From NCBI GenBank assembly GCA_023614405.1, contig CM042696.1, positions 338,945,211 through 339,009,210 on the forward strand: DNA of 64,000 nt, given 5' to 3'. The position numbers and the translations under genes were made by a program. The DNA is from Avena insularis. Its lineage: Eukaryota > Streptophyta > Magnoliopsida > Poales > Poaceae. How positions within the stretch are numbered: the stretch's first letter is position 1; each line of letters opens with the position of its first letter. Of the stretch, positions 13,501 to 24,023 are shown piece by piece. Below the pieces are notes generated by a model, which did not search any database, was not told where the DNA came from, and saw nothing but the letters and a program-made list of their open reading frames with translations.

Positions 13501-15120
13501 GGGTTTCTCGGCCACGCTGGGATCCAGACTGGGATCCTCCTTCCTTCACGTCGTCCATGGGGCGGTGCAGGTGGTCGTCTTGGTCTTCCCCAATGTCCAG
13601 ACTCCTCGCCCTCCTGCTGCTACGGTGTGGTAGGGTGATGCCGACGGTGGCCGGCGTTGGGGGTAGCTGGCGGCGGTGAAGAAGAAGGGAGGAGGCCAGG
13701 GCGCCTCGGCCAGACCGGGAGAGGCAGAGGAGAGCCGGGAGTGGTGGACAGGGACGGGAAAGGAGAGGGGTGCCGTGGGGGAGTGGTAGATGGAAAAGGT
13801 GGTTTCGGCCACCTTTTTCTCCTTCCTCCTCCTCACGTGCTCGGTCGGCCAGGGGCAGGGCAGGCAGGGGGTGGCTTCCAGGTGGGGCTAGATGAGGCCA
13901 AGGAGGCAGGCTCGGCGTGGTGGGGTAGCACGACAGAGAGCTAGAGAGAGAGAAGGAGAGGGGAGGCTCGGGCTAGGGTTAGAGGCTCGGGCTCGGGTGA
14001 GCTAGGCTCGGTTAGGGTTTGGGTAGAGGGTAGCTAGGGCAGGGGTGAGGTGGCCAGGGAGAGAGGGTGGCCGGTGGGGCCAGCTAGGTAGAGAGAAGAG
14101 AGAGGCCGAGAGGGGGTGATGTGGTGGCTAGGGTTTGGTTTAGAGGGGGGGTGAAGAGAGAGGAATGGTATGGTAACTAGGGTTTGCTTTTGTCAAGATC
14201 AAGCCAAGCACATGCCAAGCTCCAACAAGATCAAGACAAGAAAAGAGAGGGATGTGGTGATATGGTTTAAGCAAGATCAAATAAGACCAAGCCAAAAGGA
14301 GGGAGAGAGAGATGAGATATGAGGTGGTTCACCCAAAAATACAACTAAAACAAGGAGGACCAAAGATGGAGATGGTTGCATGGCCCATGCAAAAATAATT
14401 AATGCCATGTTTTAACCTTGTGAAACAAAATAATAAACATGGCATTATTCTTATGCATGTCCAAAAGTGGAATAAGCCAAGCAAAAGATTTTAGAAGAAA
14501 GCTCCAAGTGGAGTAGATGGAGATGATCACATTTGATTATTATTGGGAATTACTAGTGTGTATATTCCACTAGATGCTTACTATTCCCAAAAATATTCCC
14601 ACATGAGCATAAATCCATAATAATCCATATGGAAGCTAGGAAAAGGGTTCCACTCACAAGGCATGCAAAGGTGGCCATGTGGCTCTCATATATCAATAAT
14701 GTGAAAACAACATGATGCTAAGATGAGAGCAAGTGGAATAGAATTGGATCCATCCCAACCCATATGAGCTAGAGGTAAAACCCAAAAGAAAAACAATTGC
14801 AAGCTCATGGACAATGGAATGGTGGAAAGATGAGGTGATGACAAGAAAGGTGGTGGAGTTAAATAAAAGATATGCCCCCAACTCAACTTGGGCATTAAAC
14901 AATATATCAATAACCAAATACAATATCAAGAGGCAAATACAATTATTAATGCATATGAGAGAAGAACCAAAGCAAAAAGGGTTTTATATGATGCTCAAAT
15001 GCAAGGTGGCATGATGACATGAGCATGATATATTTATGATGCAACAATTATATATATGAAGTAGCATCTATATAGACTAGGCTAGTAGCATTGCAATTGT
15101 TAGACAATTGGGATGCTACA
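10568..15120 (-). mobile_element. Second long Gypsy LTR, truncated on its left
   Basis: It is collinear with 3351-7533 and ends in the same GGGATGCTACA terminus at 15120. It lacks the TGTAACACCC end, so the 3' part of the LTR (minus sense) is missing. It carries about 380 bp (12361-12739) absent from the first copy. The last 1.1 kb is almost identical to 6450-7533, whereas 10568-13950 differs from its partner by many one- to several-base indels. The GC-rich island lies at about 12880-14040. Confidence 0.7.
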
Positions 15121-17747
15121 CTAAAGCAACGCAATACGGATATCAATAGATCAACAGGAGGAAGTAAAGACTATAAATGCAAAATAGGTAGAAAGGAGGA
15201 GAATGCTCGCCTAGGAAACACTGTCGAAGGTTCATATCCGGCGAACATGTCGATACTCGCATCAACTCATCGGCCTAATCCGCGAAGAAGCAAACACTAT
15301 AAGAAACACCAAATGCAATATTTAATACTACGGCAGAAGATCCGGCATGCTTATGATATGATGCATGGCATGGCACAGATGCGGTGCAACTAGACAATAG
15401 TAAGCGGAACCAGGGTACCGACAATTAATTATATGGTTCAAGTTATTTAACAACAACTCCGCAATTTAAATGTTGGATTAGCAAGACAAAATAGGGCATT
15501 GGTTCTCTACACAAATTTAAATGGAGTCCGGAATAAGACTAGAATAGCCCGCATATAGACTCCATATTTAATTTAGGTGAATCGACTATTTAACCCAGCC
15601 CACAAAATATGTATGCATGCATGTATAATTTAATTGTGCAACAAGATAGATGTCGTTTATAAAATAGGGATCACGGAAAAAGGGGTCACACATGGGTATC
15701 GGCGATCTTGGGGTTCGGGGGTCGGGGTCTTCGGATCCGCATCCGTGAAGAAGACCTTGGCATTCCGGACCGGTCTTTGGTTTCGTGTGGTAGATCTTGG
15801 CGTGCCAGAGTCACCGGGTCCATGTAGGCGCACTCGGGTCTCGGCGTCTTCGGTTCCGGGGCTTCGGGTCCATGGCGAACTCGACGTCCGTGATGGAGAT
15901 CATGTCGAACCGGCGTCATCACCACCAGGTTCCATGTCGGAGTCCTTAACGTCCAACTCTTGTTGGTGGCGGGCTTGGATCAACGTTGGGATGGCAGAAG
16001 CCGAGGAGCGACAAAATAGGTAGCGCCTTGGTTCAATTTTTCCCGAGGTCGGTGTCTCCTTTTTAGACAAAGGCACAAACAGGTGATAGATATGGCAACT
16101 CGTACCGAAGAACAAAAACAGGTGGTCATCCTGGGGAGGTCGATGTGAGGCAGCCGTACAGGGACAGGAACAACCACCAACTAGGCAGGTTGCCTCTTTC
16201 TGGTACACACGCAGGAACACCGTCGGGCTTGCAGGAGCTAGGCCCACGGGCGGGATTCGAGGAGGGCGCCCTTGGGGCTACAGGACGGTGGTTGGTCTCA
16301 GGGAGGAGAACGCCAGAGGAGACGCTGGTGGCGACGCTCGGGGCCAGAGGAGGACACGAAGCTGCTTCCACGCGGATGAGCAGGAGGCCGGAGGCAAGAC
16401 GCGAGAGGATGAGCTCAGGAGCGAGGAGGCCGTCCGTGGCGGCGTAGGACGAGGTGGACCCGGGAAGGCGAGACCGGGGCGGAGCCAGGAGATGAGGGCG
16501 GCGGCGAGGATGGGCGCACGGCGATGACGTGGGCGTCCGGAAATAGAGGCGCACCGAGCGGAGGCAGGGGCGAGGCCAACAAGGCCTGCTGGGGCGATGA
16601 GCGGAGCCGGCAACGGGGAGGCGACGAAGGACCGGGCCGGGCTGTGCGGGACGCGGTGGTGCCGGTCGACGTGGCGCTGCTCGCGGTAGGAGGCGGCAGC
16701 GCTCCAGCGGAGGAAGCTCGACGGAGGAGGAGGTGAGACGATAGGGCAGCCACGGCGGCTCGGGAAGGCGTGCAAGGGGCCAGCGATGGGAGAGCCTGGC
16801 GCTGCGAGCGGCGGCCGAGGTCGGGGGCGGCGAGACACAGGGCGGCGGAGCTCGCGGGGCTCGGGGAGGGGCGCGCGCTGCAGGGCGGCCGGCGGAGAGG
16901 AATTCGCCGGGGCGGCGGTAGAGAGCAGAGGCGGGCGGGGGACGAGCGGGAGTGGTGGGCCAGGGGCCAGCGGAGGTCCCGAGGAGGATGTTGTCGGCAC
17001 GGGGTAGGTCGGCTGGCGAGTGACGCGGGTCGCGTCGTGGGTGGGGCCGAGCGGAGCGGTAGGTGGGGCACATGGACGTGCGGGGACGGGGTTCCTTGCG
17101 CGGGCAGGCAGGCGTGTGTGTCGCATCTGCGTGCGGGTGTGGCGTGTGTGTTGTGTACACTGCGGTGTGTGGCGGCGGGTGTGGGAGTTGGGGCAGGTTG
17201 AGAGGGAGTGGTGCCAGGTGGGATGAGGTGGCGATCCAGGAGTGGCTCAGGTGAGGTGGCGGCTGGGAGGGAGTTGGCAGGCGGGGTTGGTGGGGATGTG
17301 AGGAGCGGGCCCAGGTGGTGGTGGGGCCCTGCTGCAGCGGCAGGAGCGGGAGCTGGCAGGGTGCGGTTGGGTGGAGGGAGCTGGGTAAGATTAGGGGTAG
17401 GTAGGGTTAGGACTATATTTTTATCTGGAGGTGGCCGGCTGGGCTTTTGGGCCTAGTTGGATGCCTCCCAAAAATAATACAAGTTTTATTTATTTATTTA
17501 AAAGCCTTTTGTAATCTGTTTTTAGACAAATAAAATATCCGAAAGAGACCAGGGTTTTAATTTGAAAAAAAAGACAGGGAATATTTAGAAAACAAATATA
17601 GGATTTTAGAAAATAATTTTAGGCAAACAAATGCATGTTGATGACGATGCTCAAATGCAATGTGGCATGATGACATGAGCATGCGGTCATGATGATACGA
17701 TGCACATAAACATAACGATTTTCTAGTAGTGGTTTTAGCGGGATGCC
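15121..17747 (-). mobile_element. Diverged relative of the long Gypsy LTR
   Basis: The tail at about 17640-17747 resembles 7400-7533: both have a GCTCAAATGCAA block, GGCATGATGACATGAGCATG and a terminal GGGATGC. A GC-rich island (15690-17420) sits in the same relative position as the islands of the two LTRs above. Long frames on both strands here are compositional and match no protein family I recognise. Boundaries are approximate. Confidence 0.45.
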
Positions 17748-18592
17748 ACCCACGAATCTACCAGATGTGAGAACTATATCATAAACTATATATGATGTCA
17801 AGATGGTCATGACCTTGGCTGTTCGGGTCAAAACCAAGAATGTTCATACACCGTAGGCCAATACACATTGTGAAGAAGCCAGGGCATTTTTTGTATTCAA
17901 AGGTGTCAAAACACATGTTTCTTATTTTTTTTTCTTAGCATTGTATAGTGTATGAATAACTTTGAATATTGACCGTTGGATCAAGACTCGAATCCCAACA
18001 TTGTCAGACGTTGGATATTCATTTCCATTTTAGCATCGAGAAGATACTATTGATAGTCTTTCTTTTCTTATCTTGCCACTATTATATATAGTGTGCGGAC
18101 AAAAGTATAAAAATTAATTTATGCAAATTTGTTAAAATTATATGTCTGTATTTTTTTAATAAATATATGCATGTATTTGTACTATTAATGACTGACAAAA
18201 TGTTTTTATTGTCTAGTGCCTAAAAAATTAAACATAGTTGAAAATTGGGACGTAAGTGTGAGATATTTTCTTTTCTATGTTGCTTTGGATCACTTTTGTC
18301 CATCGGATTAATATTGGATGGTAGATACAGGGGGCATGTTGATCCGAGTCCCCCTAGCAGTGGGCACGTGGAGTAGTAGTTGAACAATTTCAGAAAATAC
18401 TTAAAATGCAAAATATAAACATTAGCAGCAAAGACAGATTACAGCCAAAATACACCCTTCCTAGTGCCAAAAGAGAACCTGCCTCTGACTACTACCACAT
18501 TAACTAGTAAATGAGTGGTACTTTTCTACAACTAAATTAACTAGTAATACATCATTACCATCGCATTAGGATCACTTAGCCGAAGATTAAGA
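17748..18592. other. AT-rich spacer with a dispersed repeat copy
   Basis: No gene is recognisable. About 17935-18095 is, on the opposite strand, the same repeat as two copies near 38690-38835 and 38870-39020; shared landmarks are the CAACATTGT, CAAAGTTATTC(g) and ATATAGTG(tg)GCAAGAT motifs. Nothing else stands out. Confidence 0.5.
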
Positions 18593-19205
18593 TCAATTCA
18601 TCCTGTCGATGCAAACGCAGAAAGACAACACCTTGATCGTCCCGTACTGTCCATCACTCGTGGTAATGTACCGCGGCGGCACTGTGAGGAACATCAGATC
18701 TTTGAGGCCAACACTACCGCGCGATGCGTAGCTCGTCGGCTCAATGACCCCCATTAAGGGTGTCCGTCGAGAAGTCCGCCGGCGACTGAAGGCCAATCGC
18801 ACACAACTTCACCCTATACCGGAGCCATGAGCACGAGGCCGCCCTGACACACACCGAGGAAACGGCAGCGGCCTGGACGAGCTCGCCGATGATGAGGCTA
18901 AACACGGTAGCATCATCATCGTAGACGATGACCATGGATGGCGAAAAGGATGGTAACGGCATCGTTACTATACACTGCATGGGCTGGCCGTACGATAGCC
19001 TATGCACTTGCACCTTGTGGACGCTGTTGAGGTGCAAAAGGAGCTCAACCGGCGAGGCCGTGAATATGCAGCCGACCTCCATGCAGCTGCACGGGCTGTC
19101 CGGGCACGCGGCCTTATGGTCGTCGAGCTCGTGGTAGGCGACCATGGTGAGGCAGCCATCATAGGGGCATAGAACAGTTATCGGAGCTAGCTCGTCTTTG
19201 TCCAT
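18593..19205 (-). pseudogene. SINA-like E3 ubiquitin ligase pseudogene (RING missing)
   Basis: The frame 19205-18741 encodes a SINA-type zinc-binding segment: CPYDGC, then YHELDDHKAACPDSPC, then CMEVGC and HLNSVH. This Cys/His spacing and the following VHRLSYGQP are typical of the SIAH/SINA-like family of RING E3 ligases, which bind substrates through the C-terminal domain. The N-terminal RING is absent: an in-frame stop lies four codons upstream of the first ATG. The substrate-binding domain continues to about 18760 and then changes frame; its last part (LKDLMFLTVPPRYI to the end at 18593) lies in another frame. Together this is the C-terminal portion of a gene that normally exceeds 280 residues. 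Both neighbours are repeats, so a stranded or transposed fragment is likely. Family assignment is good; loss of function is inferred from the missing RING and the frameshift. Confidence 0.65.
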
Positions 19206-20124
19206 CGCCGGCTAGCTCTTGGTGGAATCCGCCGACGCGCCCAGCTTTAGAGTGGTTCCCTGGAAGCTCGGCTCATCGATGTAGTGCCCGCAGTCCTGAA
19301 TTTTTATACAACATTGAGTTTTTTTTGAACGAAGGCTGCAGAAAGTTGATAGGTGAGAGTAAATCAGGCACTTATTACCCTATATAGTACTGTACCAGAC
19401 AAACAGATCCTACCCGCGTGAGTGGTAAGAAGGTCTACGCCTTTTTTTTGGAAATGAAGAAGGTCTACACCTAGAGAGAGAGGGAGAAACCTGGGGCCTG
19501 GCGCAAAGTGTATAGTGTTGAGGGGGAGAGAACGAGGACTGCATGCATCTCTTCAACACCATCTGCATTTTATTCTATCTACTTGTCTAGTCTGGCTCTT
19601 TCTTTCTCGGCATGGCAGACTCGTTTCTCTTGTCCATTTATTTCTTGTGGTTAAAGCTTGTCCAGATACAGAGTACTAGTAGTAGTAGTACATTTGAACT
19701 AGTACTCAAGTAATACGGAGTATATGTCATTTTATACTCGACTTGTACTACCAGTACTCCAATAGTAATATAGTACATATGTCTTCTTTTTACTATACTA
19801 CTACTCCAGTAGGTAGGCATCTGCCGCGGTGGGTGGCGGGCGACGGTGGCTATTTGCGGCTTTTTACTACTCCTAGGGCGGCGGGTGGCGGGCAGCGGTG
19901 GTAGTAGGGTTCTAGTAGTACGGAGTAGTACTCGAGTACTCCTGCTCACTGATTCATGAAGTAAGACTTCGAGTGTCTTTGCATGAGTGTCTTGCTTTCG
20001 AATCTGCTGCCATCATACCACGGTTCCTAGGGAGACGCCAGAGACATAGGTGCTCAAATTCCTTGCTGCCTGACCACACAGCCAATACAATTCATTTCGC
20101 TACTCTCTACTATACTATTTCTCG
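19206..20124. other. Non-coding spacer with (AGT)n tracts
   Basis: The first 100 bp are still GC-rich and may be the decayed upstream part of the SINA-like gene. The rest shows short AGT/ACT triplet runs (about 19674-19691 and 19912-19935) and scattered AGTACTC/GAGTACT motifs. No credible coding region is seen; the frame 19949-19638 is repeat-derived. Confidence 0.5.
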
Positions 20125-23100
20125 ATGTGTTTCAAAATTAAGTTCACACCTTGCGATAATCTATTCAGTGGACCCACCAGACAGTCAATGTATCAAGAAC
20201 GAGTGAGAGTTGTTTGGCAAGATTCAACTTCTTTCTAAGAATATGCATGCCTAGAAATTTGACCGTGTTTTTGAAAAAATCAAGGAGACTATGACTCACC
20301 GTTTTTTGAAATTTTGGTTGTGTTTCGAAATTAACTTCACACCTTGCGATAATCTGTTCAGTGGACCCACCACTAGGCCACAAATAAGTGTATCGAGAAC
20401 GAGTGAGAGTTTGGAATGATTCAACTTCTTGTTAAAAATATGCATGCCTAGAAATTTAAAACTGTTTTGAAATTTTGGTTGTGTATCGAAATTAACTTCA
20501 CACCTTGTGATGATTTGTTTAGTGGACCCACCACCAGGCCGCAATCAATGTATCGAGAATGAGTGAGAGTTTGGAAAGATTCAACTTCTTGCCGAGAATA
20601 TGAATGCCTAGAAATGTTGACCATGTTTTGAAAACAAGCAAAGAGACTATGACTCACCATGGTTTGAAATTTTGCCCATGTTTCAAAATTAACTTCACAC
20701 CTTGCGAAAATCTATTCGGTGGACCCATTACCAGGAAGTCAATGTATCGAGATGAGTGACAGTTTGGAAAGATTCAACTTCTTGCTAAGAATATGCATGC
20801 CTAGAAATTAGGCTGTATTTTGAAAACAACTAAAGAGACTATGACTCACTGTGTTTTGAAATTTTGGTTGTGTTTCAAAATTAACTTCACACCTTGCGAA
20901 AATCTGTTCACTGGACCCACCAGGCAGTCAATGTATCGAGAATGAGTGAGAGTTTGGAAAGATTCAACTTCTTGCTAAGAATATACATGCCTAGAAATTT
21001 GACCGTGTTTTGAAAATAATCAAAGAGACTATGACTCACCGTGTTTTAAAATTTTGGCTGTGTTTCGAAATTAAATTCACACTTTGCGAAAATCTATTCA
21101 ATGGACCCATCACCAGGCAGTCAATGTATCGAGACGAGTGAGAGTTTGGAAAGATTCAACTTCTTGCTAAGAATATACATGCCAAGAAATTTGACCGTGT
21201 TTTGAAAACAACCAAAAGGACTATGACTCACCGTTTTTTGAAATTTTGGCTGTGTTTCGAAATTAACTTCACATCTTGCGATAATCTGTTCAGTGGACCC
21301 ACCAGGCAGTCAATGTATCGAGAACGAGTGAGAGTTATTTGGCAAGATTCAACTTCTTGCTAAGAATATGCAAGCCTCGAAAGTTTGACCGTGTTTTTAA
21401 AACAATCAAACAGACTATGACTCACTATGTTTTGAAAGTTTGGCTGTGTTTCGAAATTAACTTCACACCTTGCGATAATCTGTTTAGTGGACCTACTAGG
21501 CAGTTAATGTATCGAGAACGAGTGAGAGTTTGGAATGATTCAACTTATTGCTAAGAATATGCATGCCTAGAAATTTGACCGTGTTTTGAAAACAATCAAA
21601 GTGGCTATGGCTCACCGTGTTTTGAAATTTTGCGTGTGTTGCTAAATTAACTTCAAACCTTGCGAAAATCTATTCAGTGAACCGACCAGACAGTCAATGT
21701 ATCGAGAACGAGTAAGAGTTTGGAATGATTCAATTTATTGCTAAGAATATGCATGCCTAGAAATTTGACCGTGTTTTGAAAATAATCAAAGAGGCTATGA
21801 CTCACCGTGTTTTGAAAGTTTGGCTGTGTTTCGAAATTAACTTCACACCTTGCGAAAATCTGTTCAGTGGACCTACCAGGCAGTCAATGTATCGAGAACG
21901 AGTGAGAGTTTGGAATGATTCAACTTATTGCTAAGAATATGCAGGCCTAGAAATTTGACCATGTTTTCAAAACAATCAAAGTGGCTCTGGCTCACCTTTT
22001 GAATTTTTGCGTGCGTTTCGAAATTAACTTCACACGTTGCGAAAATATGTTCCCTGGACCCACCAGACATTCAATGTATCGAGAACGAGTGAGAGTTTGG
22101 AATGACTCAACTTATTGCTAAGCATATGCATGCCTAAAAATTTGACCGTGTTTTGAAAACAATCAAAGAGGCTATGACTCACCGTGTTTCAAAATTTTGG
22201 CTGTGTTTCGAAATTAACTTCATACCTTGCGAAAATCTGTTCAGTGGACCCACCAGGCAGTCAATGTATCAAGAACGAGTGAGAGTTTGGCAAGATTCAA
22301 CTTCTTGCTAAGAATATGCATGCCTAGAAATTTGTCTGTGTTTTGAAAACAAACAAAGAGACTATGGCTCACTGTGTTTCGAAATTTTGGCTATGTTTCG
22401 AAATTAACTTCACACCTTGTGATAATCTTTTTAGTGGACCCACCAGGCAGTCAATGTATCGAGAATGAGTGAGAGTTGTTTGGCAAGATTCAACTTCTTG
22501 CTAAGAATATGCATGCCTCGAAAGTTTGACCATATTTTGAAAACAATCAAAGAGACTATGACTCACCGTGTTTTGAAAGTTTGGCTATGTTTCGAAATTA
22601 ACTTCACACCTTGTGATAATCTGTTCAGTGGACCTACCAGGTAGTCAATGTATCGAGAACAAGTGAGAGTTTGGAATGATTCAACTTATTGCTAAGAATA
22701 TGCATGCCTAGAAATTTGACCGTGTTTTGAAAACAATCAAACTTGCTATGGCTCTCCGTGTTTTGAATTTTGCGTGCATTTCGAAATTAACCTCACACCT
22801 TGCAAAAATCTATTCACTAGATCCACCAGGCAGTCAATGTATCGAGAACGAGTGAGAGTTTGGAATGATTCAACTTATTGCTAAGAATATGCATGCCTAG
22901 AAATTTGACCATGTTTTGAAAACAATCAAAGAGACTATGACTCACCGTGTTTTGAAAGTTTGGATGTGTTTCGAAATTAACTTCACACCTTGCGATAATC
23001 TGTTCAGGGGACCTACCAGGCAGTCAATGTATCGAGAATGAGTGAGAGTTTGAAATGATTCAACTTATTGCTTAGAATATGCATGCCTAGAAATTTGACC

Positions 23101-23493
23101 GTGTTTTGAAAACAATCAAAGGGGCTATGGCTCACCGCATTTTGAAATTTTGCGTGCGTTTCGAAATTAACTTCACACCTTGCGAAAATCTGTTCACGGG
23201 ACCCACCAGGCAGTCAATATATTGAGAACGAGTTAGAGTTTGAAATGATTCAACTTATTGCGAAGAATATGCATGCCTAGAAATCTGACCATGTTTTAAA
23301 ACAATCAAAGAGGCTATGACTCACCGTGTTTCAAAATTTTGGCTGTGTTTCGAAATTAACTTCACACCTTGCGAAAATCTGTTTAGTGGACCCACCAGGC
23401 AGTCAATGTATCAAGAACGAGTGAGAGTTTGGCAAGATTCAACTTCTTGCTAAGAATATGCATGCCTCAAAATTTGACCGTGTTTTGAAAAAA
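20125..23493. repeat. Tandem satellite array, ~190-bp unit, ~18 copies
   Basis: The anchor TCAATGTATCGAGAA recurs near 20186, 20387, 20546, 20742, 20929, 21120, 21311, 21505, 21693, 21881, 22071, 22261, 22452, 22646, 22834, 23023, 23213 and 23403, a period of about 190 bp. Units share GCATGCCTAGAAATTTGACC, a CTATGACTCACCGTG block and AATTAACTTCACACC. They are about 62% A+T. Variant-specific features repeat every six units (about 1.14 kb). There is no open reading frame through the array. I do not recognise the family. Confidence 0.92.
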
Positions 23494-24023
23494 ATTCTAG
23501 AAAGGAAAACAGATTCATAAACAACCTCACAAATTTAAAATTATAAAAAGCAACACAAAGAGCCTCACAATTTTGAAAATATAAAAAGGAAGAGAGAGGA
23601 GAGAGGGAAAATCAATTTTCTACTTCTTGTGGGTAATCCACAAGCTTGAGGAGCACCTTAATGCTGATGTAGTCACAGGTGCCTTGCCGGTGAGCATCGA
23701 TGGGACCGAGGCTAGCTAGGGCTATAATTCTGATGTTTGCGTGTCTGTTGGATTCTTCTGGCGTATATAGACCGATGTTTCGTGCTTGCTTGATTTTGTA
23801 GGGGACGCATCCTTTTTGACGTGCCGCGGTGACGGCCAGGGGATAGGGGAGGGCACGTGGCACGTTGGGCCCAGTTGAGTTTTCAAATCAATGTGACATT
23901 AAATAATTTCAACTCAATGCCCCGGAAATATCGCGCAAGGAGATGATTTACGTGGACTGTATAGAGGTTATTTTTTATCCATGGACTTTGATATACTACT
24001 AATCCGTATTTCACTTATAATGA
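23494..24023 (-). other. Spacer with an unassigned 83-codon frame
   Basis: An AT-rich stretch is followed by a frame on the minus strand from 23863 to 23612. It encodes a Pro/Arg/Lys-containing peptide ending LLKLVDYPQEVEN. No domain, signal peptide or membrane segment is visible and I do not recognise it. It may be a gene remnant or chance. The segment ends at the terminus of a Helitron. Confidence 0.3.

Noticed and set aside
16126..17160. Long minus-strand open frame (344 codons) rich in Pro, Arg, Ala and Ser
   Set aside because: It lies in a GC-rich LTR island where frames on both strands are open; residue composition follows base composition and no domain is seen.
20125..23493. Regular direct repeats that could suggest a CRISPR array
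   Set aside because: The period is 190 bp with no unique spacers and no cas genes, in a plant genome; this is satellite DNA.
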